From Chromobotia macracanthus (taxonomy: Eukaryota; Chordata; Actinopteri; Cypriniformes; Botiidae): a DNA stretch of 64,000 bases. The stretch lies in the NCBI GenBank assembly GCA_036877525.1, contig JAZGTH010000047.1:1479501-1543500 (forward strand), in the 5' to 3' direction. Positions 37,619-50,900 of this stretch are shown here, piece after piece. The notes under the pieces are model-generated. The model did no database searches and was not told the origin of the DNA. It was given only the letters and a program-made list of their open reading frames with translations. Positions within the stretch are counted from its first letter, which is position 1; every line of letters begins with the position of its first letter. A program made the translations under genes and the position numbers.

Positions 37619-38998
37619 CTGAACACATACAGCGCTTTAAATAAAGTTACTCGATCAAAAACATCACTGTTTTATCACCGGCCCTGTCGCTTCTCACATC
37701 TCACTGCTCGTATTCTGCACTTCACGCTTCTTGTTTACGCATCGCTTTGGGATAAAACATCTATGAATTCATGTGTTTAAAACCATACATGTGCAGATCT
37801 ACGTCTTTATTTTCATTACGGCGGTGATGAGAAATAGCTTCACCGTGATGCTTCTTGAAGTAAGTTTACTGCATTAACGCAATTGTCACAAAACTGGCAT
37901 TACTAAGAAACACAGAAATAATGAAGATTATGAAGACGAGAACTTCAATGACGCGCGCCATTTAAACGAACGTATCTGCATTGTAGGGTTGCTAACACTG
38001 TAACTGCCTGCATGTGTATAGTATCAGGAGAACATCACTCGCATAATAAACGCAGATCTTTCCTCACGTCTGTTTGTTGAAAACTCATTTATTTTCTACC
38101 TTTAAACGCGTTCTCACAGCCGCTCCACGTGCGTCAGCGGCGGGTTCCCTCGCTCTCTGCGGCGGGCGGGCGGATGACGCAGTGCCGCCACCTGCCGCCC
38201 CGGAGGAGGAAGCTTTCATTCAACATCACGGGTTTATATATCGGTGAATTATTGTCGGTCAATTTCTTTATCATAGTTTCTCCACAACGCAGTTGCTCAT
38301 TCATCAGCCTTTACACTTTTCTCAGTAGCTACTTGTTGAAAGAAATGTTCTGCTTTATTCATTTATATTAAGACAATAAGCCCCAGCAAACCACAGTGAA
38401 TAACAGCCAGGCGGCTCGTTAGGTAAGATGTGGATTATACAACAAAATATTATCGCTCCGCCCTAAATATAGTGTGTGTTTCTTACTGCAGTACAACAGT
38501 GTCATAAAGCACCTAAATGTCAAAGCGTTATTTCTTGCTATTATAAAGTCTATATAACGAGTGACCCGCGGAGGCGCAGCAGAACCGGACGCGCTCTATG
38601 ACCCTGTACGCGCCTGCGCCGCCGCAGCGCCGTGCGATGACAGTCTGCGGCGGAGGACATCAACATGATGCGGATTACACCCGCACAATCTGTCGTGCAA
38701 ATCCAGCGCGCACCGCTGCTCCGGTTTCTGCTCTAGATTTTCACGACCGCGGCCGTGATTAACACATTTATCGGCGATTTCACGCACCGAGCGACGGGCA
38801 GACGATGCGCTGCGTTTGCCATGCTGCTGCCGCTGGACGCTCCACGGGCTCCCGCGGACATTAACGCGCCGTTCTGCACGCGTTTCGGGGCACGTCGTTA
38901 ATCGTTTTTCTGGATCGCAAGGCGTGTTAATAGATTAGGCTTGAGCCAACGACACGGAGATGCTGTTATCGCACCGCCTGGGAGAAGCCTAACAGACC
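37619..38998. promoter_or_regulatory. Bidirectional CpG-rich promoter region, heatr1 / ppp1r9b
   Basis: 1380 bp between the divergent start codons. CpG density rises sharply at about 38105-38215 and again from about 38560, continuing into ppp1r9b exon 1 to about 39810. Visible motifs: a CACGTG E-box at 38126-38131; an AAATGGCG (YY1-like) sequence on the minus strand at about 37958-37965, facing heatr1; a TATATAA at 38551-38557, followed by GC-rich sequence that would suit a ppp1r9b start near 38580. Core promoter positions are inferred. Confidence 0.7.
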
Positions 38999-41900
38999 AT
39001 GATGAAGACCGAATCCTCATCCTCCTCTAAGCCAACGAGCAGCACCGCGCTCCGCAGCCCCTCTCCTCACCGCAACGCGTACGAAGCGGCGGGGATTCAG
39101 GCGCTCAAGCCGGCGACCGACGTCTTAAATAACGGCGATGCTCAGGATGGCAAGCCGAAGCCCACCAGCCGCGGCCGCACGTACGGCTCAAACGTGCACC
39201 GCATCAAGAACATGTTCATGCAGATGGGCGCATCCTCACCCACCGAGGCGGAAGACCCGCAGAGGGCGAACGGCGACGCCAAAGCGGTGCGTCTGACGCT
39301 CCCCCGCGCCGGCAGCCTGAACGAGAACGTGGATCACAGCGCGCTCCTCAAACTGGGATCCAGCGTCTCCGAGCGCGTCAGCCGCTTTGATAACAAAACG
39401 GACGCGTCGCCCCGGTACTCCAAGCTGCAGGAGACGAGGAAGATCTTTGAGCAGCAGAACCAGGAGAAACAGGCGGCGTCCAACCGGGTGTTGCTGAAGA
39501 AAGAACGCGCGGCGGGCTTGCAGGACGCGTCGCGTTTGGACGTCGTGGCGCGCTTTAACGGCAGCACGGAGTCTTTGGATAGCCTGGATGCGATCGGCGG
39601 AACCGGCGAGGCCGTGTCGCCCACCGTCAGCCAGCTCAGCGCCGTGTTCGAGCGGGCCGCGGAGCTGCGAAACAACCTGCACCGGCTGTCCAACACGCCC
39701 CCACTACCTCTGCGCGGGGTCACCGGCCGGGTCGGTGCCCTTAATTCAAAAGTCATCACCAAACGGGTACGCACGCTTCCGGGGGCAAACAAGGAGGACG
39801 GGGTGAACCAGCAGCAAGTGGAACAAGATGGCAGGGTCAGCAGCCTTAACAGAGCTTCTGAGGGTCAGCACAATCTCAAAGCTGTAGACAAGGAGTCCTC
39901 AGAAGGTAGGAAGACAGGTGAGATTGATGAGTCTAGTGCCACTGAGCCCAAAACGCTGGATGCATCCAAGTCTGGAGAAATCACTGCCACAAAGGCAAAA
40001 GGTACTCTTGTTACAGCTGGTGTAAACACCTCTCTGGAAAATGGAGTTACTTCTAATGGAGAGGCCCTGGAGAAAGATGCTTCAGAGTCTGGCATTAACA
40101 AGGATGGAAAGGCAGAGGATGGTCTGACAGGACCTGATCGTCCATCAGTGGGGCTCTGTAAGAAGAAGGATGATGATGGAACCCTGACGGGAGATCACTC
40201 TGCAGCTGATTTGGTGGATATCAGTGCCTACAGCGCAGTGGGAGAAGACTCCGCTGGTAGCCAGCTTGAGGATGAGGAGGATGAAGAGGAGGTTTATGAG
40301 CCAGAGTCAAGCTGCTCTGAGCTTCCTGGGTTACCTGTGGAGGAGGAGCCGCCCCCGAACCGGAAGATTCAATTCAGTATTGCACCCATTAAGGTGAGTT
40401 TATAGTCAAACTGTTGCAAATAGGGATGAATTAGAGAATTTCGTAGTATTTGGTCGTGTTCGTCTATTGCTCTAGTAACAGCATGCCAACCAGGCTGGAA
40501 CAGTGTCCTCAGATTTATGTGAAACCTGATGATCCACGTTAGTCCAGCATCATTTGAAATATTAAAAATAAGTAAATTAAACAAACAAACATTTTTAATG
40601 CAGTTAAACTTATGGACCATACTATATGTCATACAAGGTGCAATTTATGTATTTTCATCTTTCTAACGTCTGACTCAATTATGATTTGTATTATGATATA
40701 CAACTGTGAAATATTAATTTCATGTTGTACACACATTTATATCAACTGGGTGTCAACTGTGTTTACCTGATGTGAAGAGATTTACTTTCCTTTAAAATAT
40801 TGGTGTTGTGTATCAGTGTTTTAATGAATTCTGGCCCTAATTTGTGTCTTGTTTGTTAAAGTTCTCTTTAATTTCTCTATTTTAATGTCATTCTAGTGAA
40901 TAAGTAGGTGCTGGTACATTTACATTTACGCATTTGGCAGACGCTTTTATCCAAAGCGACTTACAGTGCATTCAAGGTATACATTTTCTTAGTACATGTT
41001 CTCCCTGGGAATCTCTTGCGCTGCTAACGCAATGCTCTACCACTGAGCTACAGAAGAATCAAAGAATCATCCGGGGACTAATGTGTATGTGTTGGTCTGA
41101 GGAAGTGAATAAGCTTCAGACATTATATCACTCAATCCTCTTTTATTTATAGTGATGTTGTAACTCTGATGGTACAGTTTTAGGAGCTGCAGACTGGCAC
41201 AGAGTGAATGGGGTTGAACAGCCTATAACATAATCCAGACTGTCAGTCTGTTTGTCTTGGCATCCGTTCTGTTATACACACGTCATCCCTCCCTCTGCTT
41301 GATTAGGTGTGACATCAGGCTGACCTGACATCAGCTGCAGAGGTAACAAGTGTACCTCACACAGGCACGGTGTCCCACCTGCTTATAATCACCAATCATC
41401 TTCTGTCCTTATTCTTTCTCTCCAAACATCATGGCATCAGCTGTGGCTGGAGATGTGTGTAAACCTAACTGACATTTATCATCAGAGCCTCATGTTCAAT
41501 ATAATGCTCTCTACAATGAGCGTGTCCCCTTGCCTTAAATTATTATAAAACCGTTAGATCACATCCTCAAATCTGATTGGCTGAAGGCTGTGTAATATCA
41601 GAACATCATTTTACACCATAGTAACTGATGAAATCACAACAAAGTTATTGATTTTCTTAGATAGACATAGTGGACACGTCTCACACATTTCACATCCTTG
41701 TTCTTCCAGTAACTTCTCAGAACAGCCTGTTGTTAGTTCTGGCAGATTCTGGATCTGTGGCATATGAAACTAGTTGCACACACAAGAGAGGTTTGGGGAA
41801 AAATATATTACATAATTACAGTTGTCTGTTAAACTGTTGTATGAAAGAAATATCACAGTTGCAGTCGTGTTGTGAGCTTGTGATTCGCACAGCCATGCTG

Positions 41901-44900
41901 ATACAGCCATAACTCTCTCTTTATCATGTGGTTCTGCTTTAGTATCACCTGCCTAGGTTACTATAGCAAGTAGCCAGTCATGAGTGTCTGTGGTTGTGCT
42001 GATTTTGATCCAACAGCTTTCGGCAAATAAGGACAAGCAGTTTAATTCAATAAAGCGTATCAACACAGGAAAGATTGTTAAATGTGCACTGACTTACCGG
42101 TTACAATATAATCTTTGCAGATACTGTTTCAAGATATAGAAAACTGTCAGATTAATCTCATTCCCTCCTGCCAGCAGACCTTCTCAAAAGGTGTCTGTTA
42201 CTCAACTGTTCACAATTGTGATGCTCTCAGCAGCACTAGAGATAAATGAACATAACTAATAGAATTATTGGATTATTAGAATAATGAACTACAGTGGTTC
42301 CTGTAATAAAATGAACATAACTAATAGAATTATTAGATTATTAGAATAATGAACTACAGTGGTTCCTGTAATAAAATGAACATAACTAATAGAAATATTG
42401 GATTATTAGAACAATGAACTACAGTAGTTCCTGTAATAAAATGAATATAATTAATAGAATTATTAGAATAATGAACTACAGTGGTTCCTGTAATAAAATG
42501 AACATAACTAATAGAATTATTGGATTATTAGAATAATGAACTACAGTGGTTCTTGTAATAAAATAAACATAACTAATATAATTATTAGAATAATGAACTA
42601 CAGTGGTTCCTGTAATAAAATGAACATAACTAATATAATTATTAGAATATTAGAGTAATGAACTACAGTGGTTCCTGTAATAAAATGAACATAACTAATA
42701 TAATTATTAGAATATTAGAATAATGAACTACAGTGGTCCCTGTAATAAAATGAACATAACTAATAGAATTATTAGAATATTAGAATAATGAACTACAGTA
42801 GTTCCTGTAATAAAATGAACATAACTAATAGAATTATTAGAATATTAGAGTAATGAACTACAGTAGTTCCTGTAATAAAATGAACATAACTAATAGAATT
42901 ATTAGAATATTAGAGTAATGAACTACAGTGGTTCCTGTAATAAAATGAATATAATTAATAGAATTATTAGAATAATGAACTACAGTGGTTCCTGTAATAA
43001 AATGAACATAACTAATAGAATTATTGGATTATTAGAATAATGAACTACAGTAGTTCCTGTAATAAAATGAACATAACTAATAGAATTATTAGAATATTAG
43101 AGTAATGAACTACAGTGGTTCCTGTAATAAAATGAATATAATTAATAGAATTATTAGAATAATGAACTACAGTGGTTCCTGTAATAAAATGAACATAACT
43201 AATAGAATTATTAGAATATTAGAGTAATGAACTACAGTAGTTCCTGTAATAAAATGAACATAACTAATAGAATTATTAGAATATTAGAGTAATGAACTAC
43301 AGTAGTTCCTGTAATAAAATGAACATAACTAATAGAATTATTAGAATAATGAACTACAGTAGTTCCTGTAATAAAATGAACATAACTAATAGAATTATTT
43401 GAATATTAGAATAATGAACTACAGTGGTTCCTGTAATAAAATGAACATAACTAATAGAATTATTAGAATAATGAACTACAGTAGTTCCTGTAATAAAATG
43501 CAAAAATTAGCTTCTTGGTTTCATATTGAAATGGTGTAAGGTGTGTATTTAAAAATAACTGCCTATGAATCGAGACATGAGTACATTTGTGATTTGGTTA
43601 ATCTTTCAGTATCACTGATAAATGAAAGGAGAAACACAGACACACAATAGCTCTAAGAAGTCTATGCTGATGCATATATTGTGCATTCTGTTAATGATTT
43701 CTCTGAAGAAATAAAAATGCAGCTCTTTGTACAGTTTTCTACACAACAAAAGCCATCAACCCATCAAGCTATAAACAGAATAAAAAGATTCAGAAAACAA
43801 TACACAATTGAACCAGGAGTCATTATTTGCTAACATGTTTCCCTTCATTGCAGCTCTCACACGTGTTTAATGTTTGCAGATTGTCAGATGTGGCGCAGAC
43901 AGACATTTCACAGCAGGGTTGACAGTGATGATTTTGAACACTTTCAGTTTTTGTGTCATGTGACTGAACAAGACACAAGTTTGATGCTTACAAGTATAAA
44001 TGAATTTTGGGAGCTATGGTGAGGGGCGAGATTTTCAGTAAATAATGTTTTAAATTTAGGTCTCAAAGGTAAATTACATTTCTTTAAAAATAAGCAGGAA
44101 TGAAAAGAAGGTTCTAAAAGAGTCGTAAGTATGAAATGGGCAAAAACCGAAGATAAAAAAATGCCCCATAATGAATTCAGGCGTAGATCTGAAGAGAAGA
44201 AGAGCAAATCTGATTCAATGTGTGAATGTTGCTCTTTTAACTCTTCCTGTTGCGTTTACTCCCTTAATTATTTTGGATTTGTTTTATGTTTATGTTGTGC
44301 TTTTCACAAAGCAAATTGTTTCAAAGCAGCTTTACAGGAAAATATTGCTGCACAAGTGTCTTAAATAAAGTGCCTTAAATTCTACAAGTTTTCATTTTAG
44401 GTTTTTATTTGAGGTAACATTTAAAAGTGATGCCTTTAGTAGATGCTTGTTGATCTAGAAACACCATAGCAACCACACAGAACACCCTGAAAAGCATCTA
44501 GGAACACCATAGCAACCACACAGAACACCCTGAAAAGCATCTAGAAACACCATAGCAACCACACAGAACACCCTGAAAAGCATCTAGAAACACCATAGCA
44601 ACCACACAGAACACTCTGAAAAGCATCTAGAAACACCATAGCAACCACACAGAACACCCTGAAAAGCATCTAGAAACACCATAGCAACCACACAGGACAC
44701 TCTGAAAAGCATCTAGAAACACCATAGCAACCACACAGAACACCCTGAAAAGCATCTAGAAACACCATAGCAACCACACAGAACACTCTGAAAAGCATCT
44801 AGAAACACCATAGCAACCACACAGAACACCCTGAAAAGCATCTAGAAACACCATAGCAACCACACAGGACACTCTGAAAAGCATCTAGAAACACCATAGC

Positions 44901-47900
44901 AACCACACAGAACACCCTGAAAAGCATCTAGAAACACCATAGCAACCACACAGAACACTCTGAAAAGCATCTAGAAACACCATAGCAACCACACAGAACA
45001 CTCTGAAAAGCATCTAGAAACACCATAGCAACCATACAGAAAAGCATCTAAGCAAACACAGAAAAGCATCTAGAAACACCATAGCAACCACACAGAACAC
45101 TCTGAAAAGCATCTAGAAACACCATAGCAACCATACAGAAAAGCATCTAGAAACACCATAGCAACCACACAGAAAAGCATCTAGAAACACCATAGCAACC
45201 ACACAGGACACTCTGAAAAGCATCTAGAAACACCATAGCAACCACACAGAACACCCTGAAAAGCATCTAGAAACACCATAGCAACCACACAGAACACCCT
45301 GAAAAGCATCTAGAAACACTATAGCAACCACACAGGACATCATAGTGGTGGTTTAAAGAAGCTACCAGTCTTTTAAATTTTAATGTGAACTTTTTGGTCT
45401 TCATGCTCACATAAATAATATCTAAAAGTGAGGGACTATATCTGCCACTAAAGCTGCTTCAGAATTTCTTTGGCCTATGCATCTCTGCAAACTAAGTAAA
45501 AACTGTTTTATGTCAGCTGTTCTCAATCTGCAGTCTTTATACTGTGTGTGTGTTTCTGGCTGGTGTGTGAGATCATAGACCGGCTGTAGGCTGAGGAGAC
45601 ACAGCATTCAGTCTCTGCCAAGCTACGGCTGCCTTTGTGTTGGTCAGTAAGTGGCCGTGTCATACTCTCTCTCTCCCTCTCTCTCTCTCCTGCTGTCCCT
45701 GTTTCACATTCATTCTTCGTGGACAGAATTTGGGACCAGTGTTTTTCCCTAAATGAATTTAACAGCTCTCAGTCAAACACAAGGCCTGTTGTGTTGGCGG
45801 GGGTGTTGGGTCTTTATTAAACCTCTCTCTGTTGCTCTCTCTCTCTATTTCTCTTTAGGCTGGAGAGCTATGGCTGACCTAAGAGGCAGATCTCACACTA
45901 ACCGCTTTGTTCTTATTTTCTCCTTTTCCTCTCTCACTGCCCCTCTTTCAGCTGCTCAGTTCTCCTCGTCTCTGTGTCCTTCACCAACCCATATTCATAT
46001 CTGACAGTCACATTTAGTGCATCTGCTCTTCTTCTTGATTTCTGTCCTCTGTTGGTTTTCCATGCTTTTCTAACTTTCATGTCACTTGTTTTGTTGCTAT
46101 TTTTGCCTCTGTCTTTCTATCTTTCTCTCTCTTTTGCGCTCTCTCTCTCTTGCTCTCTCCGTGGTTTGGCAGTGCTTATAAATAACAGTATTGTCACTGT
46201 AACAGTCAGTCCTCCTCTGCAAGCCGTTGTGTAGGGTAAACGTAGAAGCGTTTTTCATTAACTCTATCTTCCTGTCGTTCTGTCTCTTTTTGCACACGCA
46301 GACACTGTCACTGCATATATCATATTTGGACATATAAAGGCACTAATTAGTGTGTAAACCATCTGTTGCCAGATCCTTCATTATAATCTATTTTTTCAGG
46401 GTTTTCCTCACCAGATGTGTAACATTTGTAATACCCCTCCAATTTCGTCTCATGGAAACAGCCCTGCTGTCCAGAAAAACACACGACAGTTATTATTTAC
46501 CCTCACTCATGTTCAAATAAAGCTGAATATCAGTTAAGAAATATGTATCTGGAGAGAGGCCATTAGAGGTTATACAATTATTCATAAAATTATAGCTCTC
46601 TACACTTTAACAACAAACATTTATCTTAGCTATAATATGGGGAGTGAATCTCATGAAGAAATATCTTGGTCATTATCCTCCATACATTCAAAAGAGAAAA
46701 ACTGAGAAATCATATTAAAATATAAAAAATTGTATTGTATTGTGTAAGTATTTTCATAGCAATCAAGCACCCCAGTTCTTACTGTAATGCAAAAATCTCT
46801 TTGTCATTACTGTAATGCAGAAATCTTTCTCATTACTGTAATGCAGAAAATCTCATTCTCATAACTGTAATAAAATAATGACAATCCTTCAGTCCAGATA
46901 CAATGATTTTTTAAAAATTAAAACCAGCAAAACTACAGTTAATAAAATATACACTGCAATGATACATATATACTTTGCAATTAAATTAACATATATAACG
47001 TATATATGTTATAGTATATAATAATTAACGTATATAAAATAGTTCCTGTTGCTTCATCACAACATCACAACACTCATATCAGTTTGCCTGTAAATATATA
47101 ATGCTTGTATCTGATCAATCTCTGACAGTGTCAGGCAACACTCACTGTGCCTCGTGTCAGTCAGTGTGTTTATAGAGAGAGGGTGAATGTGGCTCAGACT
47201 CTTGAGTCGTGTCTGCAGACAGGCAACAGATATATCAGGAGCAGGCAGACAGCTCAGAGTTGTCTGAGAGTGAGACAGAGGGGAAGTACCACACACCTCT
47301 GCTGCTGTGAGACAGGAAGCAAGGTCAGCTGTATTCACAGCAAGGTGATTCTGTCCCACTTTACATGGCAGCTTTGTGCTCCTTCAGACCTGAATGAGAT
47401 ACACTAGCCTGGGAAGAATGATGGCTTGTTAATGTTGTTTAGTCATCATATATTATTAGAGCAGAGAGTTGTGTATTTATTAAACGTGTATATCAATCAG
47501 CATGTTAAGAGCGGCTCATTCTTTTCTCATTCCCGGCTCATCAGAATTAAATCACACCACATGCTACATTATTGAACAAAGGCTCAGTGTAACAGTATAT
47601 AGGGATATCTTCAGACATTCTACCATCATCATAATATAATATTATATTACCTGCAATATACACTGTTTTAAATACTTCGTCTGGGAAATATGAGACCACA
47701 AAATAATGGTGAAATGTTTTGATGGAATTAACTAAAAACATACAAATCAAACATACTGTCTTTAAAAAGTAACCATGAAATTAAAAGACACTTCTTATTT
47801 TTGTGTTGATTATAAATGATTTACCCAAGCATGTCATTGTTTTTTGTTAACATTCATGTGCCCTTGTACTGTTTAATGAAAAACTTGATGCTTGATGATA

Positions 47901-50900
47901 TCTCAGGAATATATCGACTGTTTAATCGTCCAACAGTTTTTATCCCTCCAACTTCCAAAAAACTTTCAACTTCATTTAAGAATGCATCACCATAAGGAAG
48001 AAAAGGCTCATAATCTCATAACCTCTGTTTCATGGTGACTTGATGGAAACGTGATTATACACACATGCAGACAGTGGAGCTGTGTCTGTTGACAATCTCA
48101 GCCTTGTTAATGAATTTCATTTATTTTTTATTAATTATGACACTGCTTAGAGTGAAACAGCTGTGTTGTACTTCTTCCCAGTAAGGACATACTTTCACAT
48201 ATTTAGTAATTAGTACTTAATATTGCAATATTTTCAGTAATACACAGCACACAGTTTACACACAGTTCAGGTAGATTTTATGCACATTATGTAAATCTGA
48301 GTGACTTTCGTGGAAGTAAAATGTATCACAATGGAGTTGGAGGAACAAACTGACTTCACAAAACCTCAGCCTCACATGTTAGCAGAGCCACAGAGTGATT
48401 TCTGATGTTCTGTCTATTCCTGTAACCTGGAACAGAACCAGCCTCACCACAGCTCACTCTCTCTCTCTCTCTCTCTCTCTCTTACTCACTCTCACTCACT
48501 CACTCACTCACTCACTCACTCACTCTCTCTCGATTTCATGCATGACTGAGAGCAGTCAGTGGTTTTGGGAAACAACTTTTCCAACCATGTTATTTGGGTT
48601 TATTCCTTCCAACAGCCTACCATCAGTTTTCCTTACATGGGCTTTCCTGCTGGAGCTGTTTCTATTGTCACTTCATTCATTGTTACAAGTGTCTTGTGGT
48701 TCTGAGACCAGCAGCCTCCTGAAGAAGCACTTTAACACTGTTAATGTACAGAAGTCTATATGGTCTGTTTGTTCTAACTGCTGGGATATTATGAAGAAAA
48801 CAACTACATATATGAATAAATGCATGATGTATGCTTTAAATACATACCATTCAGTAAATAATACAATGAAATGTAAGAATAAATAATTCAATATGACTCA
48901 CTTTTTTCATTTGCACGTTCATCACAGTTTTCAAACAGAACAAGTAATTTGTCCATTGAGACAATCATCACTATGTAAAATATAATTTCTAGTTTTGAGA
49001 AGTTATGAAAGTAGGGTTATAAGGAATTGCTCTTGTAGTCGCTTGTGTCACTGAGGTTTCTGAGTTTTTCTGAGATCTCTCCTCATCTCCACTTTTAACA
49101 CCCGTCATCTTTGCCTGATGCTGTAGGTTTGATCATTTTCATCAATAGTTTCATTGGTTTATTAAGACAGTTCAGGCAGTCTCAGTAGCTGAAGAAATTC
49201 AACAGTCCCTTCATACTGAACAGTTCGCCAAATCCATTTTAACCTATTACATGCAAGATCATCTGAACCAGCTGAACTTGTGAACCTGTTTTTGGGGTTA
49301 AAACCATGTGTTCTTTATGGTTTTGTGATATTCTTCCTAATACCTGAGCAAGAAGACTATTCCTCGAGTATTAATGACATTTATTTTAGAGTTATTGTTA
49401 TTTAGTAGGGCAGCAGAGTCAGGCTGGGGTAGTTTGGGCAGAGGAGGGCTATTTCTGACCATCTGTTAAGAGATGTGACCTACTCACACTCTCACACAAA
49501 TGAAACATCTCTCTCTCCCCCTCCTTAATCCGATGTTTGTGTCCACCGGGCAGAACAGAAAAACCCATCCACTGAGTCATGTGACTGATCTCAGCTGGCC
49601 TATGTGATGCGTCGGGCATTTTGCTAGCAGGAAATAGGTGTGCAGGTGGGATTTCAGCACAGATGGGAGGAGAGGGGAGTAAAGCACAATTTTTCTCTCA
49701 GGGATTGTTTTTAATGGATGTGCCTGCAGTGGGATGTGGTAGGACATGAGTGGGAGGAAATGAGGGGTTTGGATTTGGTCGTCTGCTGTTTAGACACGAG
49801 AATAAAGACTGTCTGTGTTTCATTTATTAATGACACATCAAAGTCAACATAAAACAAGATTTGGCTTTCATAATGTGGCATATTCCTGAGTAATACAGGA
49901 TTTTCTAAGAGAAACAGTGTAGGATGGGGCTTGCTTTTATACTTTAGAAATGAATTTGGTATTAGTCTCAATGTGATGGGGGTTGGGGGTGTCTTTGGTG
50001 AGATCATCCGGCAGGGAAAGTTGTATGAGGGGAAGTCATTTTGGTGAAATAGACAAAGTCAAACATTGGCTCTGTTTTAGATCCTGATTATTATCAGTAT
50101 TATCTGATTTCAATACTGTTTGACATTCTCATGTGTGAAGTTATTAATACTTTTAGTATTTAAAGGAATGATATTAATAATCAATATTCCTCTCACTTCA
50201 TCTGCCATTGATTGTTTTTCTGAGTTTGTCACAGTGCGTTGTGGGATTATGTGTGACTGCCTCATTACATGAATTTTTACTCTGCTTTGCAGAGATGTTT
50301 AATTATAACTTATATGTGACATGTGAACATTTGTGACCCACAATCTGATTGAAAATCAGATCAGGAGTGGTAAAGGATAGATGCTGTGAACATTTACATG
50401 CTGTGTATTGCATCATGGTCACTTAGAGGATTGAAAATGTCCACAACATACATTTAAAACAGTTCATTGTTTAGGAGGATGTCAGAGGAAAGTGAAAAAC
50501 ATACAAAGCTACAGTATATGGTTACCATGGAGACAAGGCTAGAAGACATGACAGTATCATTTGAGCTGTCAGCACTATTACTGGCAGAGTTAAAAGCAAA
50601 GAAAGATAAAGGAAACAGAGAGAGAGAGAGAGAGAGAGAGAGCAAAATGTGCACAAAAACTAGCGATCTGCTTCACATTGTGCCTATAAACAGCCCTTAC
50701 CCATCACTGTAACACAGCCACTTTTGGCCTGTTTTTTCATTTGAGCATTTTTACGTTTAAATATTCTTAATCAAAATGAACATTTTCATTACTTTGCAAT
50801 TTAACTTACAATTTGACTTAGAGTTACAGTTATCTAAAAATGACTTTGCTGCTGAAATCACAGAGACTTTGCTGCTGGAAGTGATTTTTCTGGAAGAGCA

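Noticed and set aside
39236..39792. Reverse-strand open frames of about 150 residues
   Set aside because: They lie opposite the GC-rich first exon of ppp1r9b and have low-complexity composition; shadow frames.
44449..45343. Regular repeat array resembling CRISPR
   Set aside because: The units are contiguous near-identical copies without unique spacers, and the genome is vertebrate; it is a minisatellite.
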